DNA from: Nephrocerus scutellatus
Taxonomy: Eukaryota > Arthropoda > Insecta > Diptera > Pipunculidae
Reading direction: 5' to 3'
Assembly (NCBI GenBank): GCA_947095585.1
Contig: OX352763.1
Span: 35,389,462 to 35,453,461 of the forward strand
Length of the DNA stretch: 64,000 nt
Part shown: positions 1-12,300 of the stretch, in pieces
Numbering within the stretch: the first letter of the stretch is position 1
How the letters are laid out: the number at the start of each line of letters is the position of its first letter
Notes under the pieces: generated by a model
The model's database searches: none
Told to the model about the DNA's origin: nothing
Seen by the model: only the letters and a program-made list of their open reading frames with translations
Translations under genes and position numbers: made by a program

Positions 1-240
1 ACAATCTGGAAGCGTGCAGCTAGCTGCAAAATGCGCAGCGAATAGATTGGCTTTGTCTTTAGAGTTGACAACTGGAATGTTATTATAAATGAGCGTTGGA
101 ATCGACGACGAGGCTGTATTTTTGATTCTTTTCACGAATGACTCAAAAATTTTACTACCTTTGGGACATTGTAGTATTTTTTGTCTCAATTTTTGGTCGT
201 AGGCGAATTTGACTCGCCGAAGATGGGCATTGCAATAGTA
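1..240 (-). mobile_element. Jockey-like non-LTR fragment (EN/RT linker)
   Basis: Positions 1-174 are nearly identical to 4270-4443, and 187-285 match 6344-6441, so this is the left part of the segmental duplication that carries the protease. Read on the minus strand it gives the linker between endonuclease and RT of a Jockey-like element (words such as NLFAAHFAAS and TLIYNNIPVV). The same piece occurs on the + strand at 19555-19760, next to an endonuclease remnant. It is non-functional. The stretch 240-480 holds no recognisable gene. Confidence 0.7.
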
Positions 241-479
241 CTGAAATACAAAGTTTTGTTGTTATTCGTGTTTTTGTGTGCATAGAAAGTAATCACCACT
301 GTAAAATGAGACGTTGTCACATTATAGGTTATACAAATTTATCTAAAATTAAAATGAATTTCGTAAAAAATGTTAAATACTACATACGACATAAAATATG
401 AACTCAGTTGAGATATTGAGCATGAGCTCTTGTAGCCGCAAAATGTCCTATATTTCGTACAATCATAAGCATTGGCTTT

Positions 480-785
480 CTATTTATCAGTTGTCAAATG
501 CCATAAATTCTGTAAAAGAAAAACTGAGTAATGCTTATGAGAATAGTAGGGTTTTGTAAGGGAGAAGAAGAGTTTCACCGTAATGGTACGACCTTCAACA
601 GGCGTATAATACAGATACATAGAACAGTCGTCGTATTGCTGACGGTCGGTGGCACTAAAACTTATGGCCAGCATTAACAATCTATGATGATAAATTTCAA
701 CAATCTCCAATTGTTTATAGAGATAAGAAACTTGTGAAGCTGATTTAAAAAAAATCGGACACTGAAAAGAATAATAGATAATCAT
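480..785 (-). other. Unassigned 101-codon ORF upstream of protease copy 1
   Basis: This open frame lies divergent to the protease promoter and is repeated in copy 2 (6694-7092), where it stays open for 132 codons. The two copies differ by few residues (for example FF/CF near residue 12 and T/M in YYTPV/YYMPV). The 3' ends differ because short changes near 475-485 bring in a stop in copy 1. I recognise no domain, signal peptide or zinc finger. Conservation is expected anyway from the recent duplication, so coding status is doubtful. It may simply be protease upstream DNA. Confidence 0.15.
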
Positions 786-836
786 CTACCTATATGTATA
801 GTAAAATGTTATCGAACTTGTAAATCAAACAAGTAA

Positions 837-1752
<916 letters not shown>

Positions 1753-1849
1753 TTTCTTCTGGTATTGGATTCTCCTTTGGCAAGCAAGTGACGTTGACTA
1801 ATTAGCTAATATTCTTTTATCTTTTTTTTTTGAAAATTGATATAAATTT

Positions 1850-1855
1850 AATAAA
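1850..1855 (+). terminator. Poly(A) signal of protease copy 1
   Basis: AATAAA lies about 98 bp after the stop codon, in an AT-rich stretch. Copy 2 has ATTAAA at the matching place. Confidence 0.55.
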
Positions 1856-2029
1856 AATAGAACGCGTGTATCCCAATGCATGTAAAAGAAGTAAACGTTT
1901 TTCGAGTGCCTTTGTATTGATTAATTTCTAATAAATCTTTTTATGTTTGGTCTTTAGAAGTTGCCATTGCATTCGAGCAATGAACTGTCCTTTCTACTAG
2001 TTTTTAAAAACTTTTATTTGACCCCTTTT

Positions 2030-2640
2030 TGTCTGTATATTCGACTTATTTCAGGTCCTTTTTAACCACCTTCCACACAACGTTCCTAGAGAGCTGAAAT
2101 TTTTTCAGTGTCTAAGTCCAAAATATCATTTTTTATATTACGCTCATAGACATCTCCTCTTTTCTCCACCTTTTCCTTAACGCCCACGCTGTGCCGAGCA
2201 CGTAGCCAAGCATTATAAGGGTACGAACACCTTTAAGCGTGCGCGAATTAAAAAAAAAACGCGAATGACGCGTGTGGCGCGTGGGAAGGGGTAAAATTGC
2301 ACAATTTTTTCGTTTTTTTTGAAGTCTTTTATAACCACCTTCCACACGACCTAGAGAGCTAAAACCTAGAAAGACCTAGACCTAGACTAATGACCTAGAG
2401 AGCTAAATGTGACCTATTGTGTGAGAGTCCAAAATAGAATTTTTTATATTACGCGTATGACGCGTGTTGTGCGTGTGATGTGATGAAATCACGCCATTTT
2501 CTCGTTTTTTGAGGTCCTTTTTAACCACCTTCCCCACGACCTAGAGGACTGACATTTTTTGTGGCTCAATGCAAAAATGGCCAATTATGATATCCAACGT
2601 TTAACGCGTGTGAAGGTTGTAAAGCTTCGAAAAAAGAAAA
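2030..2640. repeat. Degenerate short satellite (monomer roughly 130-150 bp), family A
   Basis: Repeated blocks contain ttttttatattacgcgtatg, a GACGCGTGT-rich core and 'accaccttccacacgacctagagagct'-like text, broken here into short words. Units start near 2050, 2320 and 2510. The same family occurs at 9670-10010. One monomer is interrupted by a small retrotransposon insertion at 2144-2258. No protein signal was seen. The stretch 2650-2900 has nothing I can name. Confidence 0.7.
2144..2258 (+). mobile_element. 115-bp 5'-truncated non-LTR 3' end with poly(A)
   Basis: The insert reads from CATAGACATCTCC to a terminal run of A. It is flanked by a 4-bp target duplication ACGC (2140-2143 and 2259-2262) within a satellite monomer. 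The same 3' end follows Jockey-like ORF remnants at 20195-20310 and 30885-30975, which identifies the source element. Confidence 0.75.
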
Positions 2641-2909
2641 TACTTTGAAATAGCCCCGACCTCAAAAACAGAGTACTGTGTGGCGTGTTTCGATGCATAA
2701 AAAGTTTGTACCCGAAAAACGATATTTTTTTACATTTACTTGTCAATAAATGGAAATGTTTTGAATTCCTGTAAAATAGAGAGAAAGTGAGAGAGTGTGT
2801 ATTCTTAACGCATCGTTTACCAGCATTACCGGCAAGCTCTCCATATAACCCCGGCTAAACATTTTTTAACTTTAACGATAATTTTACCTACTTTTCCATA
2901 GGGTTATTT

Positions 2910-4443
2910 CTATGTCAAAATGTCATTCCTCTCACTTATATGAGAAGCTGAGAGTGCTGTCGTCAGTGAAAGAGTGAATTAGATTATAAGTCACAGATAA
3001 GAGATCATTAATAAAAAAACAACCCATAAAAATTTTTCATGTAAATTCTCTAATAGTAGATACATATTATGTGTTTAAAATTTTAAGGAAATTAAGCTAA
3101 TTTTTAAAAAATGTACATGGGCACCACTCGCATCTCAGGGCCTAAATTTTTTACAAAAAGTGTTGTACATTGGAGATACACATGTGTATAAAGTTCAAAG
3201 AAAATCGGGTTAATTTTTATTTTAAATTTGTATGAGGACCCACGACTCCGGCGTCTGTATAGGACCCCATGATCCCGGGGCTCGGGGTCTCCGAAATTTT
3301 TACAAAATGTGTTGTGCATCGGGGATAAACATGTATAAAAAATTTGAAGAAAATCGGGTAAATTTTGTAAAATATTTGTATGGGAGCCCACCGACCCCGA
3401 GGCCCGAGGGGCCCCAAATTTTAATAGATAGTGTTGTCATCGGAGATATGCATGTGTTTAAAATTTCAATGAAATAGGTCTTTGAGAAGTGGGTTAAAAA
3501 TTGATCGCAAGATTCCACGACAAACAAACCCACAAACACTCGGGCACGCGAAGTTAATATAGAGAATTTAATAAAAATGAGAAAGAGTGTCAGGGACATA
3601 ACAGAGCCCTGGGGAACGGCAGCATTTAAGTGATGTACTTTAGACTTGAAACCGTCCAATACAACTTGAATTGAGCGGTCCAAACAATAGCTTATAATCC
3701 AGTGAAGTAGTTTATCATTGACTCCATGGGCACGCATTTTGGATAAAAGAGATTGATGCCAAACTCTGTGAAATGCCTTAGAAATATCGAGTGCAAAACT
3801 TTGCTTTCTCTAAATTGATGCAAAGACCGGCTCCACTTTTCGGTGAGATATACTCTCAAATCTCCAGTAGAACGTTGCCCACGAAATCCATACTGCCGGT
3901 CACTTAGGATTTCGTTGGTTTCAAGGAGCTGATAATTTATCAGCGTTTTCATGACCTTGGAAAGAATGGATGTAATGATGATGCTATGAGTCGGTACGAA
4001 GAAGGAGACGACGGGTCACATTTTTTGGCTATGGGCTGGACAAGGCTGTTTTCCAACTTCTCGGGAAGAGTCCAAAAGAATAGGACAGATTGAAAAGCCT
4101 ACGCAATGGTAATGCCAGCTTGGAAGAACACCTCTTCAAAACTAATGGGGAAATGCCATATTGGCCAGCGGATTTGTGAGTGTTGAGATCGTTTAAAATA
4201 CTAGCAACTGCACGAGTACGAATAGAGATCTGTCCCATATACTCTTAGGTGCAGACGGTAGCAATATGCACAATCTGGAAGCGTGCAGCTAGCTGCAAAA
4301 TGCGCAGCGAATAGATTGGCTTTGTCTTTAGAGTTGACAACTGGAATGTTATTATAAATGAGCGTTGGAATCGACGACGAGGCTGTATTTTTGATTCTTT
4401 TCACGAATGACCAAAAAATTTTACTACCCTTGGGACATTGTAG
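2910..4443 (-). mobile_element. Jockey-like non-LTR fragment split by a HINE
   Basis: On the minus strand, 4404-3571 gives linker and RT fragments: VSRSWK-type text, a QYGFRGQRSTGDL block, and AVPQGSVMSLTLFLIFI. RT then resumes after the HINE with NDLLSVTYNLIHSFTDDSTLSAS (3010-2915, shown in pieces: NDLLSV, HSFTDDSTLS). The FADD catalytic box reads FTDD. Frameshifts and stops make it a pseudogene. Positions 4270-4443 are the left boundary of the second protease duplicate. Confidence 0.8.
3011..3570 (-). mobile_element. HINE/DINE-1-type nonautonomous Helentron, copy 1
   Basis: On the minus strand it starts AAATTCTCTATATTAACTTC, has a short CAAA-type microsatellite, then about three monomers of roughly 110-120 bp ('CCCGATTTT...ACACATGTGTAT...TTTTTGTAAAA'). 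It ends ATTAGAGAATTTACATG...ATGGGTTGTTTTTTT. The opposed AAATTCTCTA and TAGAGAATTT blocks are subterminal inverted repeats. It is inserted in the RT frame between LIFI and NDLLS. Confidence 0.8.
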
Positions 4444-4800
4444 TTTTTTTTTTTTTTTTTTTTTTTTTATAGACTTATTGCCAAGGGATGACTCCCTGAA
4501 TGACTTACGTCACGGCAATAAGTTGGGCTAAGCCCTTTATTAAATTCAAAATGAAATAAAAATCGAAGGAATGTGATTTACAATATACATCACATTCCTC
4601 ACGTTTGTAGCCGGTTTCAATTTATTTTCTCAGAATTCTCCCTGATTCATTGGAAAAGCAATACGAAAAACGAACACGCATTTAGAACGACGCGAGTCCA
4701 AATACTTTTATCAATGAATCATGGTCAGGGAAAACTACAAAAAGCCTTGACCAAGAAAATATTACAAATATTTAAAAAATATAAAAAATACTGATAAACA
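4444..4800 (-). mobile_element. Retroelement 3' end with poly(A) (T-run on + strand)
   Basis: A run of about 25 T (4444-4468) is followed by text reading on the minus strand as CTTAGCCCAACTTATTGCCG...CTTGGCAATAAGTCTAT. The same 3' end lies at 26815-26900 in the receptor intron, so it is a dispersed retroposon end, a non-LTR 3'UTR or a SINE. No coding region was recognised. Confidence 0.55.
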
Positions 4801-6343
4801 ATTTTTTTTTTTTTTTTTTTTTTTATCAAGAAACAACTTATGAATACTTTAACCATCATCCTTCAAGAAGTTGTTAACGGCTAATTTGAACGCCTGCAGA
4901 TTATAAGATTCTGGAAACACGTGTTCGACCAATTGATTCCACATCGAAGAGACTCTGGGAAAAAAGGAGGATTTAAAGTGTTGGGTTCTACATGAAAAAA
5001 GTTTTAAGGCAAATCGATGTTGATTGCACATTAAACGAGTGTTTGCGTTACTGAGAAAAGGCCCAGGAACTAGAGAACGGGTTTCTAAAGAACATTTACC
5101 GTTGTAAAATTTATAGAAAACAGATAAAGCTCCTACATTTCATCTGTGCTCCAAAGTAAAGCTCCTACATTTCGTCTGTGCTCCAACGTAAAGCTCCTAC
5201 ATTTCGTCTGTGCTCCAAAGTATCAAGAGACGAAGTAATGGTTACATCGTTTATCAAACGGATAACTCTATTCTGAACACCATCAAGATGAACCAAATGC
5301 GATCTTGGAGCGCCACCCCACACATATGAATTAAATTCTAAAATTGGTCTTACATAAGATTTATATAATCTTAACACTTCAGAGGGAGTGAAGTAGAAGT
5401 TACAACGTTTTATGAAGCCTAAACATTGGCTAGCCCTTTTTGAAATTTCATAAATATGTTCTTTCCAGGAAAGATCACTTGATACTTTTAAACCTAACAA
5501 CTTAAGTGAATCAGATCTCGCAATAGAGGTACCATTAATAACAGGAGGAACATAATGTTGAGTTGTCTTCTGAGAAAAAAGGCAAGACTGGAATTTATTT
5601 GGGTTAAAATCTACTCTGTCAGAAATGCCCCAATCAAGAATGATTTGAATATTAGACAGAATAGTCAAATTCATTAATTCACGCGAACCATTCAAGCGAG
5701 AATTGCATTCTTTTTGATTGACAAACTCAATGGAGGCCGATAGTGTTGTATCATCAGCAAATGAATGAATATCACAGGTTGTAGAAGACAACAGGTCGTT
5801 GATATATATCAAGAAGAGCGTGGGAGACAAGGATGATCTTTGAGGCACGCCAGCATTGATCCCATGTGAAGTTGAAGATATACCGTTCAATACAACTTTT
5901 ATTTTACGGTTCCATAAATAATTCTCAATCCATGTAATGAGAGAGGAGTGTAAGTTCAGAGCACGAATCTTATTAATAAGACAATCATGCCATACTCTAT
6001 CAAAAGCGTTAGCAATATCTATGGAAACAACGCTTGATTCACCTAGGTTTTCAATGCTTCGCTCCAAACAATGAGTCATGCACGTCATTAGTTCACCTGA
6101 AGACCTATTTTTACGAAATCCATACTGAACATCGGATAAAAGAACATTCGAATCCAGATAGTTCATTAGTCTGAAATTAACGATAGATTCCATTACCTTC
6201 GATAGAACCGACAACAAAGCAATAGGTCGGTAGTTCGTAGGTGCCGATTTATCACCTTTTTTCGGAACGGGTTGAATATTTGCTATTTTCCAAAATGATG
6301 GAAAAACACATGTCTTCATTGAAAGATGAAACAATTTGCTAAG
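4801..6343 (-). mobile_element. 5'-truncated Jockey-clade non-LTR retrotransposon
   Basis: A T-run at 4802-4824 is its poly(A) tail. Reading minus from 6343, a single 393-codon frame (to 5165) contains most of an RT domain: VPKKGDKSAPTNYRPIALLS, QYGFRKNRSSGEL, VVSIDIANAFDRVWHDCL, GVPQRSSLSPTLFLIYINDLL and the catalytic SFADDTTLSAS. The C-terminal end (SSFFPRVSSMWNQLVEHVF) is in another frame at 5031-4849. The break is caused by a 32-bp triplication at 5126-5221. The 5' end is missing, including the endonuclease. Copy 1 of the duplication lacks this insertion, so it arrived after, or was lost since, the duplication. Confidence 0.88.
5126..5221. repeat. Three perfect-to-near-perfect 32-bp tandem copies
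   Basis: The units are 5126-5157, 5158-5189 and 5190-5221, and they differ at one or two bases. The unit encodes the LEHRRNVGALRW segment of the RT C-terminus. Two extra units add 64 bp, which shifts the frame. Confidence 0.9.
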
Positions 6344-6693
6344 CAATTTTTGGTCGTAGGCTAATTTGACTCGCCGAAGATGGGCATTGCAATAGTACTG
6401 AAATACAAAGTTTTGTTGTTATTCGTGTTTTTGTGTGCATAGAAAGTAATCAGCAGTGATATTTGAAAACCTTTGTTATTCTTCTAGTTTTTAATTCTTA
6501 AAGTTGTAATTTGTAAATTGTTCGCAACAATATACCCAGCTTCAATGACCTATCGATCTATAAAAAGTACAGTATTACAGTGCGACTTTTTCCGTATATT
6601 CCCCACTGTAAAATGAGACGTTGTCACATTATAGGTTATACAAATTTATCTAAAATTAAAATGAATTTCCTAAAAAATGTTAAATACTACATA

Positions 6694-7092
6694 CTACATA
6701 AAATATGAACTCAGGTGAGATATTGAGCATGAGCTCTTGTAGCCGCAAAATGTCGTATATTTCGTACAATCATAAGCATTAACTTTCTTTACATCATTTG
6801 TCAAATGCCATAAATTCTGTAAAAGAAAAACTGAGTAATGCTTATGAGAATAGTAGGGTTTTGTAAGGGAGAAGAAGAGTTTCACCGTAATGGTACGACC
6901 TTCAACAGGCATATAATACAGATACATAGAACAGTCGTCGTATTGCTGACGGTCGGTGGCACTAAAACTTATGGCCAGCATTAACAATCTATGATGATAA
7001 ATTTCAACAATCTCCAATTGTTTATAGAGATAAGAAACTTGTGAAGCTGATTTAAAACAAATCGGACACTGAAAAGAATAATAGATAATCAT
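6694..7092 (-). other. Unassigned 132-codon ORF upstream of protease copy 2
   Basis: This is the counterpart of the ORF at 480-785, extended at its C-terminus (NDVKKVNAYDCTKYTTFCGY...). No family was recognised. A 150-bp block at about 6451-6600, left of it, is absent from copy 1. Confidence 0.15.
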
Positions 7093-7143
7093 CTACCTAT
7101 ATGTATAGTAAAATGTTATCGAACTTGTAAATCAAACAAGTAA

Positions 7144-8059
<916 letters not shown>

Positions 8060-8153
8060 TTTCATCTGGTATTGGATTTTCCTTTGGCAAGCAAGTGATG
8101 TTGATTAATTAGCTAAGGTTGTTTAATTTTTTTTGAAAATTGATATAAATTTA

Positions 8154-8159
8154 ATTAAA
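8154..8159 (+). terminator. Variant poly(A) signal of protease copy 2
   Basis: ATTAAA stands where copy 1 has AATAAA. This common variant is usually weaker. Homology to copy 1 ends near 8180, just beyond this site. Confidence 0.45.
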
Positions 8160-8398
8160 ATACAACGGGTGTATCCCAGTTTTTTTTTTTACTTTATAAC
8201 GTATACACGCTAAAGGGATTTTTACCCTTATAATGCTTAGCATAGCGTGGGCGTTAGGAAATTATGGAGTGGAAAAGGTGAGTTGTATATGCGCGTGTGT
8301 CTTAAACGACTGCAGATTTATAAAAATGCGGAAACACAGAGACGAGAAATTCATTCCACATAATTATTGTCCGGCTAAAGAAGGAACCCATGAATTGG

Positions 8399-9540
8399 TT
8401 AGTAAGATAGATAATAGGTAAGATAGATAGGCCTAATGCTAGACCTTTGGGGGCTTGAGTTAATGCATGGCTTATTATATATGTAAATTTGTTTTATCGC
8501 GCACTTCTGAATGCTGTCTAGGAGTTGTAATGTGGTCTTGGGGGCACCTGCCCAGACAATACAGTTGTATTCAAGTTTAGGGCTAATATACGCCTTGTAA
8601 ATAGTAGCCAGATCTAAAGTAGTGAAGTACATCTTGCACCGTTTTAGGAAACCTAAACATTTCGCAGCATTCTTGGCGATGGCAAATATGTGGTCGTTCT
8701 AACGAAGCTTGTTGTTGACGCACATATCGAGAATTGAGAAATTTTCAGTTTCTTTGATGCAAGATCCATTCATGGATAAAGGTTGGGGGTTTAAATTACG
8801 CTTAGACGACAGAAGACAGCATTGGGTTTTTTGAAGCATTAAATTCTACTCTATTGTGTAGTCCCCACCTTGTTATGCTGTCAAGGTCAGAATTTAACGT
8901 GCTTAACATACATTGTTGTTCAAGTTCCACTTGTGACGAAGAGGGGCGTGCAGAAAGCGTGCAGTAATACGAAAAACTAAGAGTACTGTCATCTCAGCGA
9001 AAGAACGGATTGGATTAGAAGTAGCGAATAGGAGATCGTTAATGAAAATGAGAAAGAAAGTCGGAGACAAAACATGGCCTTGAGGAACACCGGCATTTAT
9101 GCGGCGAACAATAGATTTGAAACCATCCAATTCGACCTGGATAGAGCGGCCAGAAAGTTAGTTACTAGTCCAATCAAGTAGGGTATTATCAGTTCCATAA
9201 GCATTCATTTTACACAAAAGAGCTTGACGCCAGATTCTGTCAAATGCCTTGGAAATATCTTTTACCAAATTTGTGAATAGACTGGTTCCATTTTTCAGTG
9301 AGATAAACCATCAGGTCACCTGTAGACCAACGTTGCCTAGGAAAACCATACTGCCGGTCGCTAAGGACTTCACGTGATTCAATGTATTGCATAAGCTTAT
9401 GATTGATCAGCGTTTCCATGACCTTAGAAAAAGTATGGATCTTAGCGCAATTGGTCGGTACGAGGAAAGATATTATTTGTGTATAATACGCCGGTAAGAA
9501 AGCGACAAGCAAATTATTGTTTGAGCGGGAAAATGCCAAT
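8399..9540 (-). mobile_element. Degenerate Jockey-like RT fragment
   Basis: Minus-strand pieces in order are SKVMETLINHKLMQYIES and DRQYGFPRQRWSTGDLM (9440-9240), INAGVPQGHVLSPTFFLIFINDLL (9100-9000, shown as GVPQGHVLSPTFFLIFIND), and IYKAYISPKLEYNCIVWAGAP (8600-8530). It is the same family as 2910-4443. This gives the same element on both sides of the duplicated protease unit. Many stops are present and it is not functional. Confidence 0.8.
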
Positions 9541-9669
9541 GTTCAAGCAATCTTATCTGTATAAATAAAAAAACCTTTACTTCCTTGTTGTGGTTAGGCA
9601 AAAAAAAACCATCAAGAGACCCATAAAAGACCCCAAAGCCCCAAAAAGAATCATAAAAACACCACCCCA

Positions 9670-10010
9670 AAATGAGTTATTTTTTATGAGCATTTTTTAT
9701 ATTCCGCGTATGACGCGTGTCGCGTGTGGCACGTGTGATGGGTTGAAATTTTTTTTCTACTTCTTTGAGGTCATTTATAACCAACTTCTACGAGACCTAG
9801 AGAGCTGAAATTTTGTGGGTGTCTATGTCCTAAAATAACATTTTTTATATTCCGCGTATATGGTGTGTGGCGCATGAGATGGGTTGAAATTTGTTTTCGA
9901 CTTCTTTGGGGTCCTTTTAAACCACATTCCGCACGACCTAGTGTGCTGACATTTTGTGACCGGCTCAATGTCAGGGGCCAATTTTGATATCCCGCGTTTG
10001 ACGCGTCCTA
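9670..10010. repeat. Satellite family A, second locus
   Basis: About two and a half units share 'ttttttatattccgcgtatg', 'gatgggttgaaat' and 'acgacctag(a/t)gagctga' words with 2030-2640. It runs directly into satellite B at 10011. Confidence 0.7.
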
Positions 10011-10200
10011 TAGTCTTATAGTCGCACTTTAGTCCTACACACCGAATTTCATACGAATCGCTTGAGAAATTGCTTGGTCCACAAAATTCCAGACCCTATT
10101 CGCTAGATCCCAGAATTTCCATAGGAACAAAGGTTATAGTCGCAACTTAGTCCTACATACCGAGTTTCATAGAAATCACTTCAGAAATTACTTAGTTACA
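10011..10200. repeat. Satellite family B (about 118-bp monomer), 1.6 copies
   Basis: Two successive starts of 'ttatagtcgca(a/c)(t)ttagtccta' are followed by 'gaatttcatacgaatcgcttgagaaat'-type text. The same monomer forms a longer array at 62720-63300. The stretch 10200-10310 has repeated short aatcgcaa/acaaaatc words only. Confidence 0.8.
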
Positions 10201-10312
10201 AGAATTCAAAAATGTAACACAAAATCATAACGCAAAATCGCAATACAACATCGCAATACAAAATCGCAACACAACCGCTTAGAGTGGGTGGAGTAACTAT
10301 TGGGATTTTATA

Positions 10313-11350
10313 TTAACCGAAGTCTATAACCCTTTTGGTCGCAGAAATTGGTGCTAGGGACTCCTGGTTGTTTAACATGGTTGCCAATCTAGAGTTGCCC
10401 TTAGCTTTTTCTTGTGTAAGTATTTTCCAGTTTTTGGTCGGACGATTCCGATTACTGGCATGAATTATATGCATTATTTTCTGCTCTGTCGGTTCAATTG
10501 GAAGCCAAACGCGTGCTCTAGGCCTTTTCGGGATTTTATCCCTACTAACTGCTACAAGCTTAGCACCCGGCCACACCTCACCAACTTCAAAGATAGCCTT
10601 CTGATAGATAAATGTTGATCTCTGGTCTGAACATGCAGTTAACTTTACCCTGCCTTGAAACCATCCCGTATCTCTGCAGGGGGTGCCTCGGGTTTTCCCT
10701 AAAGTCTTCTTCATGATTTCTGTCAATGACAGCAAGAACTGAAGCATGTTCTTTTATGACGTCACTGAACAGCTTCGGTTTGTGCGCCTTTAGAGCTCCC
10801 GACTCATGCGTTTTGGCTTTTTTTACATCCGGCTGCGTCCACCTTATCCAGACACCTCTGCCTTTTCGGCACGCAGTCGTTTTCAGGGGTATTGACGTAG
10901 TCTGTCGTTGTTTTCGCCTATTATGCTATAGAGTCTTTCTGCTTCTTCGTGAGCTGCCAACTGCCTTATATCCTATGGACCGAACGACGTTCTCTATACT
11001 GCCGCTTGCCCAAAGGAAGCAGTTTGGCATTGCTGGTCTCTGGAGTTGGAGCCTTAGGATCAGACAACATTATTACTTTGGCGGAGGACCGACCTTTAAG
11101 GTTCGAGTAACTCCCCACAGATCTTTTCGGCATTTGAGCACCGGTCTCGGTTTCCGGTGTTTTGAGAGTGCCGATCTCGGGAATAATAAACATATTATTT
11201 TTCTGGCTCATCATAAATATCCCACGAGTTTCGGAGAAACCCTCAGCCTGATCGATCTACGGCTCGGTTCGCATAACACTTTGATCCAGCCCATTGCTGT
11301 CACCTATGTCACTTTTTCATCCGTTCCGATTCCAACCGCAACGAGGACTG
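10313..11350 (-). mobile_element. R1/LOA-type ORF1 remnant with DUF4780-like domain
   Basis: The minus frame 10747-10313 encodes SEVGEVWPGAKLVAV-like text followed by KIPKRPRARVWLPIEP and IIHASNRNRPTKNWKIL. This matches the pattern I know as DUF4780, typical of ORF1 of dipteran R1/LOA-type non-LTR elements. Further 5' on the minus strand (11214-10966) is a Ser/Thr/Pro/Lys-rich frame like the disordered ORF1 start. The two parts are in different frames. No RT adjoins it on the downstream side, so the element is truncated. Confidence 0.6.
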
Positions 11351-11362
11351 GTAAGCCGTCAT

Positions 11363-12076
11363 TTGAGATACACATGTGTAAAACTTTTTAAGAAGTTAGT
11401 TTTTAAAAAATTTGTGTGGGATCCCTCGACCCTAGAGCCCGATCACTTCCAAATTTTTACATAAAGTATTGTCACCGGAAGTACACATGTGTGCAAAGTT
11501 TCAATAAGATCGGGCTTTGGGAAGTGGGTTAAAAATGTATTGCAATACTCCACTACAAACAAACAAACAAACAGATGAACAGATAAACAGATAAACAGAT
11601 AAACAGACAAACAGACAAACAGACCAACAGGCAAACAGACAAACAGACAAACAGACAAACAGACAAACAGGCAAACACACAAACAGACAAACAGACAAAC
11701 AGGCAAACAGAAAACAGACCAACATACAAACAGAAAAACACACAAACAGACAAATAGAAAAATAGACAAACAGGCCAACAGACAAACAGACAAACAGACA
11801 AACAGGCAAACAGAAAAGAGACAAACATACAAAGAGACAAACACACGAACAGACAAACAGACAAATAGACAAACAGACAAACATACAAACAGAAAAACAC
11901 ACAAACAGACAAATAGACAAACAGACAAACAGGCCAACAGACCAACAGACAAACAGACAAACAGACAAACAGACAAACAGACAAACATACAAACAGACAA
12001 ACACACGAACAGACAAACAGACAAACAGACAAATAGACAAACTTACTGGCATGCGAAAATAATATAAAGAATTTAA
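11363..12076 (-). mobile_element. HINE copy with hugely expanded internal microsatellite
   Basis: At 11363-11555 lie the HINE core monomer and the 'gggaagtgggttaaaaatgtattgcaatactcc' region (words GAAGTGGGTTAAAAA). At 12055-12076 is a diverged copy of the terminus (ATAAAGAATTTAAAAAG for ATAGAGAATTTAAAAAG). The octamer array fills the space between, exactly where other HINE copies carry a short microsatellite. Confidence 0.7.
11556..12050. repeat. (ACAAACAG)n octamer microsatellite, about 495 bp
   Basis: Consensus ACAAACAG with scattered variants (AGATAAAC, AGGCAAAC, CACACAAAC). All three minus frames stay open because an octamer repeat without stops gives a 24-nt, 8-residue period rich in Cys, Leu, Phe, Val and Ser. 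These frames are not genes. A second octamer array lies at 48851-49919. Confidence 0.95.
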
Positions 12077-12300
12077 AAAGTAAATGCTGTTAAATTAAGC
12101 GCATAATTTTAGAACGGCTGGACCGATTTGGTTCATGTTTATTTGGAAATGTTCGTCAAAAATTGAAAATTGTTGCCCGAAATATTGGGAAATTTCCCCA
12201 AACTAAAAGTGTTTTTTTCCATGGAATTTTCGTATGAGCTCGCGACCATAACTCACGATTAGACTAATATTTATTCTTATTTTTATTATTTGCTTATTTT
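12077..12300. other. AT-rich spacer with 'gaacggctggaccgatttgg' motif
   Basis: The words GGCTGGACCGATTTGGTTCAT recall a motif shared by many insect Helitron-like or SINE-like repeats; a short cousin is at 50890. No coding potential was seen. Confidence 0.35.

Noticed and set aside
10726..11391. 221-codon + frame as a gene
   Set aside because: It is opposite a recognisable R1/LOA-type ORF1 on the minus strand and shows no domain of its own.
11443..12052. Three overlapping 159-193-codon minus frames rich in Cys/Leu/Phe/Val
   Set aside because: They are the (ACAAACAG)n array read in three frames. No signal peptide, start context or flanking exon structure.
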